From contig NZ_CP137852.1 of NCBI RefSeq assembly GCF_033547095.1, positions 3,093,501 through 3,157,500 on the forward strand: a DNA stretch of 64,000 bases, read 5' to 3'. Positions 50,401 to 58,876 of this stretch are shown here, piece after piece (position 1 is the stretch's first letter; the number at the start of each line of letters is the position of its first letter). Below the pieces are notes generated by a model. That model was not told where the DNA came from. It worked only from the letters and a program-made list of their open reading frames with translations, and searched no databases. This DNA is from Sediminicoccus rosea. GTDB lineage: Bacteria; Pseudomonadota; Alphaproteobacteria; Acetobacterales; Acetobacteraceae. The position numbers and the translations under genes were made by a program.

Positions 50401-53400
50401 TTCCAGGCGCAGGCTGGCCTGCGCTGCGTCCTGGTTGCCCTGGAACTGCACCAGCCCGCCCGCCCGGCCGTTCACGCCGCCCAGGGCGGTGATTTGCGCC
50501 GTGCCGGCCGTGCTGTCGTCACGGAAGAGGAGCCAGCCGCCGCCCGCGATGGCGGCGGGCCGCGCGGCGGGATCGGCGGCCTCCACCCGGATGGTGGCAT
50601 TGGCCGCGGTCGCATTGCCGTAGAGCGCCATCTGCGAGCCGGGCCCGAAACTGCTGGAGCCGCCCAGGTTGATGCGGGCCGTGCCCGCGGTGGCATCGCC
50701 GTACAGCTCCACCGTGTTGCCGGTTCCCGAGCGGCTCCGTGCGCCGCCCTGGCTGATGATGGTGGCGGCGCCCATGCCGGCCTGGTCCTGGAAAACCAGC
50801 CGCGATATCGGCGAGCTGTCGACGGCCAGCGCCGCATTGGTGATGGTGGCGGTGCCTGCCGTGCTGTTGCCCTCGAAGATGATCATGCTGCCGAGGGAAA
50901 AGCCGGTGCTGGCGGCGTTGCTATAGGCGCCGCTGCCGGCGCTCGCCGTGCCGCGGAAATAGAGCCGGCCGGCATTGATCGCCGTATCCGAGCCGCCCTG
51001 CACCACATGCGCGTTGTTGCCGCCATCGGTGCCGGTCTCGTAGATCAGCGTCGCCCCCGGCGCGATGGTGACGTTCGACCCGCTGGAGAGCGTGCCCGCG
51101 CCGCTCACCGAGAGCGTTCCGTTCGCCACCGTGGTGCCGCCCGCATGCGTGTTGGCGCCGGTCAGCGTCAGCGTGCCCGCGCCCGCCTGCGTCAGGCTGC
51201 CAGAGCCGGCGATCACGCCGCCGAAGGTCACGGCATCGCTGCGGTTGAAGACCAGCGCGGCGTTGTTCGTGATATTCCCCGTGAGGGAGCCCGTGGTGCC
51301 GCCATCGCCGATCCGCAGCGTGCCGGCGCTGGTGGTCGTGCCCCCGGTGTGGGTGTTGGCGCCGGTCAGCGTCAGCACGCCCGTGCCCGCCTGGGCGAGC
51401 ATGCCCGTGCCCGAGACCACGCCCGCATAGGTCAGGGCATCGGCGCGGGCGAAGCTGAGCGTGCCCGCATTGGCGACATCGCCAGCCAGGCTGCCCGTGA
51501 CGCGCAGCGTGCCGCCGGCCTGGATGCTCGTGCCGCCGGTGTGGCTCGCCGCCCCCGCGATGGTCAGCGTCCCGCTGCCCGCCTGGGTCAGGCTGCCGGC
51601 CCCCGTCAGCGCGCCGGCCAGCGTCACGTCGCCCGCGCGCGCGAAGATCAGCGCGCCCGCATTGGCGACCCCGCCCGTGCCCAGCATGCCCGCTCCCTCG
51701 ACGCGCAGCGTGGTGGCGCTGTTGATCGTGGTCAGGCCGGAATAGCTGTTCGCACCCGTCAGCGTCAGCGTGCCCGCACCCGCCTGCGTCAGCGTGCCGC
51801 TGCCCGAGATGGCGTTGGCGACCGTCACCGCATCGCCCCGGTTCACCACCAGCGCGCCATTGTTCACGACCGCGCCACCGCCGACCTGCCCCGAGGTGCC
51901 GCCATCGCCCACCTGGATCGTGCCGCCCGCATGGATGGTGGTCAGCCCGGCATGGGTGTTCGCACCCGTCAGCGTCAGGCGGCCCGTGCCCGCCTGGGTC
52001 AGCGTCCCCGTGCCGGAGATGGCATTGGCGAGGGTGATGTTGTCGGCGCTGGCGAAGACCAGGGCCGCGTTGTTGGTGATGCCGCCACCGCTCAGGCGGC
52101 CCCCGCCCTCGAGGCGCAGCGTCCCCGCGGTGATCGTCGTCGTGCCGGCATAGGTGCTGGCCCCCGTGAGGGTCAGCGTGCCCGCCCCCAGCTTCTCGAA
52201 GCCGCCCGTCCCCGCGATGGCGCCGGAGAAATTGCCGGCGGAGATCTGCGTGGTGGCGCTGCCGGTCAGCGTGCCCGCACCTTGCAGATTGCCGATGGTG
52301 CCGGTCAGCGCGCCGTAATCCAGCGTGGCGCCGGCCGCGATGGTGACGCTGCCGGCGAGCAGGGTGAGCTGGTTCAGCCCGAGATTGCCCGCGGCCAGCG
52401 TGCCGCCCGCGACCTGCAGCGCGATGGTGGCCGGCGAGAAGACATCCACCGAGGAAAAGCCCGCCACCACCCGTCCTGTCTCGGTGGCCGAGCCGATGGT
52501 CAACGTGCTGCCGGGCCTGAGCGAAAGCGCGCCCGTCAGCGTCAGCGTCTCGCCCGTCGCGGCGGCGAGGCGGCCGGTCGCGTTGTCGGTGATGCTGATC
52601 GTGTTGCCGAGCGTGCCCGTCACATTCGCACGAAGCCCGCCGCCCGCGAGCGTGACGGCGCCGCTGCCGATGGCGCCGATGGCGCCGAGCGCGAGCGTGC
52701 CCGCGGTGACGCTGGTGCCGCCCAGGTAGCTGTTGGCGGCCGAGAGCGTCAGCACGCCGCTGCCCACCTGCGCCAGCGTGCCGCTGCCCGAAATACCGTT
52801 GGCGACGGCGATCGCGTCGCTGCGGTCGAAGACCAGCGCGCCGTCATTGATGACCGCCCCCGCGCCCAGCGTGCCGCTGGTGCCGCCCGCGCCGATCCGC
52901 AGCGTGCCGCCGCTGATCTCGGTGGTCCCGGTGTAGCTGTTGGCGCCGCTCAGGATCAGCGTGCCGCTGCCGGTCTTCTCCAGGTTGCCGCCCGTGCCCG
53001 TGATGCTGCCCGAGAAATCGCCTTGGCGGATGCGGATAAGGTCCGTGTTGGTCAGCGTGCCGGCACCCTGGAGATGGCCGATGGTGCTGAGCCGGCCATC
53101 GAGGTCGAGCGTGGCGCCGGCCTGGATGGTGGTGCTGGCGGCATTGGACGTGAGGTCGTTGAAGGCGAAGCCGCCAGAGGTGACGCGGCCGGCGGCGATG
53201 ACGAGGCGCGTCGTCGCCAGATCCGTCGGGTCCACGCTGGAGAAGCCCGCGACGATGCCGCCCGCGGCCCCGCTCGCCCCCAGCGTCAGCGTGGCGCCGG
53301 CGAGCGTCGTCAGCCCGCCGGTCAAGCTCAGCGTCGTGCCGGTGGCGGCGGCGAGGGTGGCGTTCGCGCCGCCCGTGACGCGAAGGTCCTGCGCGAGTGT

Positions 53401-54441
53401 CGCATCCACCGCACCGCGCAGCGTGGCATCCCCGATGATGATCGGCCCGCTGCCCAGCGCCGCCGCATCGCCCAGCACCAGCGTGCCGCCCAGCAGGCTG
53501 GTGCCCGCGGAAAAACTGCCCGCGCCGTTCAGCGTGAGCGTGCCGGCGCCGGTCTTGCTGATGGAGCCGAAGCCCGAGATGCCGCCCTGCACCGTCGCGT
53601 CGCCTGCCTGGGCGAATTCCAGCGCGGCGAAATTCGCGAGCGCGATTCCGCCCTGCACCATGCCGCCCGCGCCGATGGAGAGCAGGTTCGTCCCGCCCGT
53701 CAGTTCCAGCGCGGCGGCGCGCGTGGCGCCATCGCCGCTCAACCCGCCCGAGAGGGTGGCGCCCAGGGTGATGGACAGGCCCTCGCCCCGGATGCCGGCG
53801 CCGCCCGCGGCGAAGGGGCCGCCGCCCGCGCCGCCGGAGACATTGGCCTGGACCGAGATGGTGACATCGGGCGCGGTGAAGATGATGCCGGCCCCGCCCT
53901 GCCCGCCCTGACCTGGCAGGCCCAGGGGTGCCGCGCCGCCCGCGCCGCCCGCCCCACCGGTGACGCTGTCGAACAGGGTCCCGGCGTTCCCGGTGGCGAT
54001 GAAGACGAGGCCGGTGCCACCGCCGCCGCCGCCACCACCGCCGCCGGCACCGCTGGCCCCGCCGCCCGCGCCGCCGGTGCCACCGGTGAGCGGCCCGCCA
54101 GGCAGGATGGAATCCACGAGGCCATGCGCGCCGCCGCCGCCGCCGCCGCCCGCCAGGGTGCCGTCCGTGCCGGGGCTGCCGGCCGCAGCGGGCGCGCCGC
54201 CACCCGCGCCGCCTGGGGCATCACCCGCGCCGCCTGGGCCGCCCGTGTCGCCCGCGCCGCCGCCGCCACCGCCGAGCGCGGCATCATCGCCGCCCGCGGC
54301 GCCGGCCGAGAAATTGAAGCCGGGGCCACCCGCGCCGCCGATGCCGGCACCGCCCGCCCCGCCCGGGGACTGGGCCCGGGCATCCAGGCCGATCAGCGCC
54401 GTGGTCGCCAGCAGGGCGGAGATGAGGCGGGGCAAGGACAA
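47488..54441 (-). CDS. Giant autotransporter adhesin with Gly-rich N-terminus and PATR repeats
   Basis: The 2317-aa protein has a signal peptide (MSLPRLISALLATTALIGLDARA), a Gly/Ala-rich stretch (about 25-215, long GG/GAGG runs), then about 20 or more autotransporter-associated beta-strand repeats of the type GSGTLTQAGAGTLTLTGAN-x-Y-G-T-T with TL(R/S)I, forming a passenger beta-helix to ~1950. The C-terminal ~285 residues are a 12-strand beta-barrel ending in the outer-membrane signature LRLAF. It is thus a type V surface protein, probably adhesive. The only possible start in frame is TTG at 54441. No processing partner is adjacent. Confidence 0.93.
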   Translation of the reverse strand: MSLPRLISALLATTALIGLDARAQSPGGAGGAGIGGAGGPGFNFSAGAAGGDDAALGGGGGGAGDTGGPGGAGDAPGGAGGGAPAAAGSPGTDGTLAGGGGGGGAHGLVDSILPGGPLTGGTGGAGGGASGAGGGGGGGGGGTGLVFIATGNAGTLFDSVTGGAGGAGGAAPLGLPGQGGQGGAGIIFTAPDVTISVQANVSGGAGGGPFAAGGAGIRGEGLSITLGATLSGGLSGDGATRAAALELTGGTNLLSIGAGGMVQGGIALANFAALEFAQAGDATVQGGISGFGSISKTGAGTLTLNGAGSFSAGTSLLGGTLVLGDAAALGSGPIIIGDATLRGAVDATLAQDLRVTGGANATLAAATGTTLSLTGGLTTLAGATLTLGASGAAGGIVAGFSSVDPTDLATTRLVIAAGRVTSGGFAFNDLTSNAASTTIQAGATLDLDGRLSTIGHLQGAGTLTNTDLIRIRQGDFSGSITGTGGNLEKTGSGTLILSGANSYTGTTEISGGTLRIGAGGTSGTLGAGAVINDGALVFDRSDAIAVANGISGSGTLAQVGSGVLTLSAANSYLGGTSVTAGTLALGAIGAIGSGAVTLAGGGLRANVTGTLGNTISITDNATGRLAAATGETLTLTGALSLRPGSTLTIGSATETGRVVAGFSSVDVFSPATIALQVAGGTLAAGNLGLNQLTLLAGSVTIAAGATLDYGALTGTIGNLQGAGTLTGSATTQISAGNFSGAIAGTGGFEKLGAGTLTLTGASTYAGTTTITAGTLRLEGGGRLSGGGITNNAALVFASADNITLANAISGTGTLTQAGTGRLTLTGANTHAGLTTIHAGGTIQVGDGGTSGQVGGGAVVNNGALVVNRGDAVTVANAISGSGTLTQAGAGTLTLTGANSYSGLTTINSATTLRVEGAGMLGTGGVANAGALIFARAGDVTLAGALTGAGSLTQAGSGTLTIAGAASHTGGTSIQAGGTLRVTGSLAGDVANAGTLSFARADALTYAGVVSGTGMLAQAGTGVLTLTGANTHTGGTTTSAGTLRIGDGGTTGSLTGNITNNAALVFNRSDAVTFGGVIAGSGSLTQAGAGTLTLTGANTHAGGTTVANGTLSVSGAGTLSSGSNVTIAPGATLIYETGTDGGNNAHVVQGGSDTAINAGRLYFRGTASAGSGAYSNAASTGFSLGSMIIFEGNSTAGTATITNAALAVDSSPISRLVFQDQAGMGAATIISQGGARSRSGTGNTVELYGDATAGTARINLGGSSSFGPGSQMALYGNATAANATIRVEAADPAARPAAIAGGGWLLFRDDSTAGTAQITALGGVNGRAGGLVQFQGNQDAAQASLRLEGNATLDLRAFQGSSFRLGTLSGDGELWLGGKTLRLGGNNADQAFGGVLGADGAGGTLAKEGSATLTLTGASRLGAVQVAQGTLRLSEGGSLGSAPIAIAAGAGLEMARADSLTLPQVISGAGALRQIGTGTTILTGANTYSGGTTISAGRLEIGPGGSLGAGAVVNDATLAINRADAVTIANPISGRGVLRQMGMGTTTLTGANSYTGGTVISAGTLSVASDENLGTPARGLITLAGGTLATTTTFTLTRPMALEGTGGTLAVAAGTALTLHTIAEVSGPGGLTLTGGGQLLVTGALNHDGPTRVMEGSLILRGGALTGSGPLFVAAGATVDTRFTFARGIVIASLAGEGLVLLGDATLGISQGGTRFGGTLADGNEFVRGTLSVFGGTTTLDGTSRISGRTVIQGGTLIVNGTIEGGSGIVISRGGSLVVNGTVRGPSGVTLDGGALVVNGSIRETSVVINGGTLSGTGSLPGVTIASGGTMAPGNSIGTINLASLALATGATTAIEVQGSLADRINVAGNATLGGTLRLLPLGGPYTFNTPYILIQAASVTGNFTTVTTAGTFGAGVEANVTVTPTQVLLGLTPAALTGPGGIPNFTTFNQRSAAGALDAASRAGGNLNPFFNVYNQPASTIGLAVNQLSGEVATSTGAMGFAAGEQFLATLLDPMGLGRESMMGGRLTPGDAAQRKRHAVWGTATGGYNRTGGDSADGAASRTARTAGFALGFDHLVGARSIAGVAIAVGEGTASLAAGQGSATANFGQIGAYGATRLGSVTLSGAGAFTVMDVDTKRTLYFLNSDPQRAGFGAQVYSLRAEARQDGVALAGGVRLQPLAALQWQQVNNQGYTEASPLTGRTHGVAVGGQSQASLRSELGAQVNGVVALGAVPVQGYLRASWAHYLTRDAAMAVGFASLPDAGFTVRGARPDANAALLSGGLEVPIAAGLTLGARVDSEFSANVTQVAGTARLRLAF

Positions 54442-54519
54442 AGGCGGCGACCATCCTGGTGAACAAACCCAGGATCACGCTAGCCAGAAGCGTGACCGCT
54501 CCGCCAGTGCCGGGTCAGC

Positions 54520-55698
54520 CTATTCCGCGGCTGCAACCGGCTTGGCGGTGTCGCCATGCTTGGCGCCCTTGCGGGGGGCCTCATGCGCCATCTCGTTCAT
54601 CGCCTTCTGCACATGGGCGGAGAAGACGTATTCTGCCGGGCGCTGCTGCGAGAGGTCGATCTCCGGCGCCATCGGCCCCTCGGTGCGGGGCCCGCGCAGC
54701 TGCGCGGTGACGGCCTTCCAGGGGCGCTTGATCGCGTCCAGCGCGGCGGTCGCCTCGAAGCCGGAATGCACCATGCAGTCGGCGCATTTCTCGTAGTTGC
54801 CCACACCGTACTTGTCCCAGTCGGTGGTTTCCATCAGCTCGGTGAAGCTCTTGGCGTAGCCCTCGCCCAGCAGGTAGCAGGGGCGCTGCCAGCCGAAGAT
54901 GTTGCGCGTCGGGTTGCCCCAGGGCGTGCAGTGATAGGTCTGGTTGCCGGCCAGGAAATCGAGGAAGAGCGGGCTGTTGCCCATGCGCCACTTGGGCTTG
55001 CCCTTGCCGTCATTGTGCCGGAACACGTCGCGGAACAGGTTCTTCGTCGCCTGGCGGTTCAGGAAGTGCTTCTGGTCCGGCGCGCGCTCATAGGCGTAGC
55101 CGGGCGAGAGCATGATGTTGTCCACGCCCATCGCCGTCACGTCGTCGAAGAACTTCGCGGTGCGCTCGGCGTCGGCGTTGTTGAAGAGGGTGCAGTTGAT
55201 GGCGGTGCGGAAGCCGGCGTCGCGCACCTTCTTCAGCGCCGCGACGGCGCGCTCATAGACGCCTTCCTGGCTCACGGCCCAGTCATGCTGCGCCTTGTCG
55301 CCATCGAGGTGGATGTCCCAGATGAAGCGCGGATGGGGCTTGTAGGCCTCCATGCGCTTCTCCAGCAGCAGCGCATTGGTGCAGAGGATGACGATGCGCC
55401 CCTGGGCCAGAAGGCCCTCGACGATCTGCGGCATCTCCTTGTGCAGCAGCGGCTCGCCGCCCGCGATGGCGACGACGGGGGCGCCGCATTCCTCGGCGGC
55501 ACCGAGGCAATCCTCGACCGAGAGGCGCTTGTTCAGGATCTCGTCCGGGTAGTCGATCTTGCCGCAGCCCGCGCAGGCCAGGTTGCAACGGAACAGCGGC
55601 TCCAGCATGAGGACGAGCGGAAAGCGCTTGCGGCCAGCCAGCTGCTGCTTGACCACATAGGCCGCGACCTTGGCCTGTTGCGCCAGTGGAATACCCAT
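54520..55698 (-). CDS. hpnH: Hopanoid biosynthesis radical SAM protein HpnH
   Basis: The 392-aa enzyme adds the adenosyl side chain to diploptene (first step to bacteriohopanetetrol). The radical-SAM 4Fe-4S motif is FRCNLACAGCGK (Cys38, Cys42 and Cys45). HpnH features include VVAIAGGEPLLHKEM, FIWDIHLDGDKAQHD, NCTLFNNAD, and a C-terminal Cys cluster YEKCADCMVHSGFEA. Length is slightly above average because of a Lys/Ala tail. Other hopanoid genes are on the other side of an outer-membrane protein gene (HpnN at 60189). Confidence 0.95.
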   Translation of the reverse strand: MGIPLAQQAKVAAYVVKQQLAGRKRFPLVLMLEPLFRCNLACAGCGKIDYPDEILNKRLSVEDCLGAAEECGAPVVAIAGGEPLLHKEMPQIVEGLLAQGRIVILCTNALLLEKRMEAYKPHPRFIWDIHLDGDKAQHDWAVSQEGVYERAVAALKKVRDAGFRTAINCTLFNNADAERTAKFFDDVTAMGVDNIMLSPGYAYERAPDQKHFLNRQATKNLFRDVFRHNDGKGKPKWRMGNSPLFLDFLAGNQTYHCTPWGNPTRNIFGWQRPCYLLGEGYAKSFTELMETTDWDKYGVGNYEKCADCMVHSGFEATAALDAIKRPWKAVTAQLRGPRTEGPMAPEIDLSQQRPAEYVFSAHVQKAMNEMAHEAPRKGAKHGDTAKPVAAAE

Positions 55699-55877
55699 GC
55701 CGAATCCGCTCCGGAGTGCTGCAAGCCCGAGCCTCTAGCACGGGGAATGAGGCGCTGCGAAGGCAGCGCCGCCCCGGGCGCCCCTTCCGCCCGCGCATCG
55801 GTGGATCCAAAAAATAAACCTTTCCCTGCTTGTCAGCCTCGACAATCATGAGTTGCAGGTCTTGCGGGGGGTTGCAC

Positions 55878-56759
55878 GTGAAGGTGACGCAGCGGTTGAC
55901 CGGCGCGGCGGCGCTGGCCTTGGTGGTGGCGGGCGGGCCGGTCGGCGAGGCGCTCGCCCAGACCGCGCCGCCGACGAGCGGGCTCTATATCGGCGCGGGC
56001 GGCAGCGTGAACGTCGCGCGATTCGACATCCAGAACACCTATTTCGCCGGCGTCTCGGACGCCTTCCAGGACGGCGTGCGCGTCCTCAGCGGGTCGGCCG
56101 CCGGGCCGGCGCGCAACCCGATCGGCAATGATGTCGCGGCGGCACCCAATGTGCAGCTCGGCTACTACCAGAACTTCCGCGACAGCCGCTGGCTCTGGGG
56201 GGCCAAGGCCTCCTACAGCTACCTGGGCGCCTCCGCGACGACGAACAACGCGCTGCTGCCGCAATTCGGCGGCTTCACCCGGACCGATGGCGTCTATATC
56301 CCCTTCAGCGGCAGCGGCGTCGCCCGCTCCTACCAGATGCGCGCGCAGCATCAGGTCGCGCTCACGCCCTTCCTCGGCTACTCGACGGATCGCGGCTTCC
56401 TCTATCTTGGCGGCGGGCCCACGCTGACGCGGCTCCAGACCGACGTGAACGGGCTGATCGGCTTCGCCGACATCTATGGGCAGACGACCAATGTCTCCGG
56501 CCCGCCGCAGAATTTCTCGAGCGCCGGCTGGGTCTGGGGCGGGATGCTGACCGCGGGATTCACCTTCTTCCTGACGCCCGAATGGTTCCTGGACTTCGCC
56601 TATACGGCCTCGGCCACGCAGCGGCAGTCGGCCGTGCACAACAGCCCCTTCATCAACACGGCGGACCCCCGGGGCGTGACCCAGGGCAGCGTGTTCCTCA
56701 GCACCTCGGGCGGCGTGGTCGTCCAGGGGGCGACACTGACGCTGAACCGCCGCTTCTGA
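55878..56759 (+). CDS. Outer membrane beta-barrel protein
   Basis: The 293-aa protein has a signal peptide (VKVTQRLTGAAALALVVAGGPVGEALA-Q) and a mature part dominated by alternating aromatic strands: GLYIGAGGSVNVARF, APNVQLGYYQNFRDSRWLWGAKASYSYLG, HQVALTPFLGYSTDRGFLYLGGGP and a terminal TLTLNRRF. The Phe C-terminus and patterned strands fit an 8-10-strand OmpA/porin-like barrel. The GTG at 55878 after a GGGGGG ribosome-like stretch is preferred over an ATG at 55848. It diverges from hpnH; a link to hopanoid transport is possible but unproven. Confidence 0.72.
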   Translation: MKVTQRLTGAAALALVVAGGPVGEALAQTAPPTSGLYIGAGGSVNVARFDIQNTYFAGVSDAFQDGVRVLSGSAAGPARNPIGNDVAAAPNVQLGYYQNFRDSRWLWGAKASYSYLGASATTNNALLPQFGGFTRTDGVYIPFSGSGVARSYQMRAQHQVALTPFLGYSTDRGFLYLGGGPTLTRLQTDVNGLIGFADIYGQTTNVSGPPQNFSSAGWVWGGMLTAGFTFFLTPEWFLDFAYTASATQRQSAVHNSPFINTADPRGVTQGSVFLSTSGGVVVQGATLTLNRRF

Positions 56760-56780
56760 CGCAGAGCCGCCCGGGGCGGC

Positions 56781-57176
56781 CTAGCGCGGCGGTGCGGAGC
56801 CGCTGGCCGGCGGCAGGTTGCGATAGGCGGCCGGCCGTTCGCCAGGCTGCCAGGCGCAGACGCGGATGGCGGCCGCACGGCCCCAGCAGGCGCCATCGCG
56901 CCGGGCATCGGCCACACCCGGCGGCTCGCCCGAGGCGCTGTCCTCATAAAAGGCGCGGCCCATCCGGGCGCCGGGGTCCACCATCACCTGGGCCTTGCGG
57001 CTGCCAAGCGTGAGCGTGAAATCCCCGCCCGCCTCGGCCGTGAAGTCGCAGGGGCCGTTGATGAGCGTGCGGCCCTCGACCTGGACGAGGCAATCGGCCG
57101 GGCGTGCGGCGGCCAGGGATGGCAGGGCGGCCGCGCCCAGCAGCAGGGCGGCCGCGATCTGGCGGGGCCCGCTCAT
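56781..57176 (-). CDS. 131-aa exported protein of unknown function
   Basis: The product has a signal peptide (about 1-24: SGPRQIAAALLLGAAALPSLAAA) and a small mature domain with Cys pairs (PADCLVQVEG, NGPCDF, GACWG, RVCAWQ) likely in two disulfides. It follows the next gene with a 4-bp overlap (ATGA), so the two are co-translated. No family recognised; both look like small periplasmic proteins. Confidence 0.6.
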   Translation of the reverse strand: MSGPRQIAAALLLGAAALPSLAAARPADCLVQVEGRTLINGPCDFTAEAGGDFTLTLGSRKAQVMVDPGARMGRAFYEDSASGEPPGVADARRDGACWGRAAAIRVCAWQPGERPAAYRNLPPASGSAPPR

Positions 57177-57685
57177 CGCCGCAGGCAGGCCTGGAGCGCG
57201 CGCACCGCCGCAGCCGAGCCGCGCAGCGGATAGGTGAGCGACATCTCGCCCGCCATGATCGCGAGGTCCTGGCCGGCGGCCAGGCTGTCCAGCGTGCCGG
57301 CCTCGGCATCGGGCTCGACGAAGCGGGCCGAGCGCGTGTTCAGCGCCGTCGCCGTCGCGGCCTGGGTGCCGTTCTCGTCATCCACCCAGAAGCGCAGCTC
57401 GAAGCGCGGCCCGAGCCGGTCGAGCGAGGCGCCGCTGGTGACGAAGCCGATGGCGATGGGCTGGCGCGGCGCGGCCTCGACCCGCAGCACGCTGCCATTG
57501 GGGTAGCTGCGCTCCATCTCGCAGCGGACGAGGCGGTTCGTCCCGGCATCCTCGTAGCGGGCGATGATCCAGTCGCCCGCGCGCGTCTCGCCCTGGCGGA
57601 GCACGCTGTTGCCGGTGGCGGGTGCCTGCGCGGTGACGCAGGCGAGGGCGAGCACCGCGCCGATGGCGCGGAAGGGACGGTTCAT
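57173..57685 (-). CDS. 170-aa exported protein of unknown function
   Basis: Signal peptide (about 1-20: NRPFRAIGAVLALACVTAQA), then a beta-rich domain beginning WIIARYEDAGTNRLVRCEMERS, which resembles the invasion-associated/IalB-like pattern of small alphaproteobacterial periplasmic proteins (W-x-x-x-C-E). Only two cysteines (RCEM and ACLRR near the end) are present in the mature part. Name given as possibility only. Its end overlaps the 131-aa gene by 4 bp. Confidence 0.6.
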   Translation of the reverse strand: MNRPFRAIGAVLALACVTAQAPATGNSVLRQGETRAGDWIIARYEDAGTNRLVRCEMERSYPNGSVLRVEAAPRQPIAIGFVTSGASLDRLGPRFELRFWVDDENGTQAATATALNTRSARFVEPDAEAGTLDSLAAGQDLAIMAGEMSLTYPLRGSAAAVRALQACLRR

Positions 57686-57873
57686 GGAAGGTGCCTCCTC
57701 AACGACGCCCCCAGCCTAGGCGGTCTTTGCATGGTGGTCCTTTCGGGAATGTCATGCCTCCGCCAGAGGCATGGCCCCGGCACGCCGGCGCGCGTGGACT
57801 TGCCGGCCCTTGGCGGATAATCAGGTCTTCCGGCCATTCTGCCGGCGCCCCGCCCCGATGGAGCCCCTCCCCC

Positions 57874-58875
57874 GTGAGCCACGCCGCCACCAGCCACAGC
57901 CTGAACGAGCTTGAAGCGCGCCTCGCCGGCAGCCTGGATGACAACCTCGCCGGCCGCCTGCCCGATGCCGGGACCGTGGCGGCGGCCGATTCGCGCGCGC
58001 GGCATTGGCGCAGCCCCCACCAGGGCCGCCTGAAGCCCGGTTCGCCCGAGCACAAGCGCGCCATGTGCGCGATGTTCGCCGAGACCTTCAACCCCTACAA
58101 ACCCAGCGTCATCAACTGGCCCAAGCTGGATGCCGAGGCGCTGCACCGCATCACCACCCTGCCCATCTGGGACATCGCGGTGCAGACCGAGGGCAAGGCG
58201 CGGCTGCGGATGTCCGCCTATGCCGAGACCCTGACCGACCCCGAACTGCGCGAGACCATCGCCCGCAACGGCTGGGAGGAGAACCGCCACAAGGAGGTGC
58301 TCTCCAAGCTGGTCGAGGCCTATGGCATCCCGCTGGCGCCCGAGCCGGAATACGTGAAGCCCAAGGACACCGAATGGGCGTACATGGTCACCGGCTTCAG
58401 CGAATGCGTGGACAGCTTCTTCGCCTTCGGCCTCTTCGAGATGGCCCGCCAATCGGGCTTCTTCCCGGAGGAATTGACCGACACCTTCGAGCCGGTGATG
58501 CAGGAGGAGTGCCGCCACATCCTGCTCTTCGCCAATTGGCTGGCCTGGCACCGCGCGACCATGCCGGTCTGGCGCCGCCCCTGGTTCGAGATGCGGGTCT
58601 GGGCCGTCTGGGTCTTCCTGGGCTGGGAGCGCATCGGCCTCGCCAAGACCGTGGATGGCGAGGGCAAGGAGCAGAAGCAGGACAACAACTTCACCGTCAC
58701 CGGCGGCAAGGCGATGACGGCGAAGGAGTACACCATGGCCGAGATCATGGATCTCTGCCTCGCCGAGAACGACCGCCGCTTCGCGGGCTATGACGAGCGG
58801 CTGCTGCGCCCGACCACCATGCCCTTCCTGGTGCGGCTCGCCCGGCGCTTCATGCGCTCGCCCAAACCGGCCTGA
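57874..58875 (+). CDS. Ferritin-like di-iron protein of the hopanoid neighbourhood
   Basis: The 333-aa cytoplasmic protein is mostly helical. Di-iron-type motifs are visible: IAVQTEGKARLRMSAYAE (Glu), NGWEENRHKEVLS (E-x-x-R-H) and MQEECRHILLFAN (E-E-x-R-H), about residues 105-225. It is a member of the ferritin-like/ribonucleotide-reductase-like superfamily. The GTG at 57874 is preferred because the encoded N-terminus is then close to family length. It lies just upstream of a CopD-like membrane protein and hpnN with a 1-nt gap, so it is probably in the hopanoid operon. Function unknown. Confidence 0.75.
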   Translation: MSHAATSHSLNELEARLAGSLDDNLAGRLPDAGTVAAADSRARHWRSPHQGRLKPGSPEHKRAMCAMFAETFNPYKPSVINWPKLDAEALHRITTLPIWDIAVQTEGKARLRMSAYAETLTDPELRETIARNGWEENRHKEVLSKLVEAYGIPLAPEPEYVKPKDTEWAYMVTGFSECVDSFFAFGLFEMARQSGFFPEELTDTFEPVMQEECRHILLFANWLAWHRATMPVWRRPWFEMRVWAVWVFLGWERIGLAKTVDGEGKEQKQDNNFTVTGGKAMTAKEYTMAEIMDLCLAENDRRFAGYDERLLRPTTMPFLVRLARRFMRSPKPA

Positions 58876-58876
58876 G

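Noticed and set aside
47710-54462. A 2250-codon open frame antisense to the autotransporter
   Set aside because: It is the mirror of a very GC-rich, repetitive coding sequence, which leaves few stops on the opposite strand. Its translation is Arg/Ala/Gly/Gln-rich with no domain, while the minus strand has a signal peptide, PATR repeats and a barrel.
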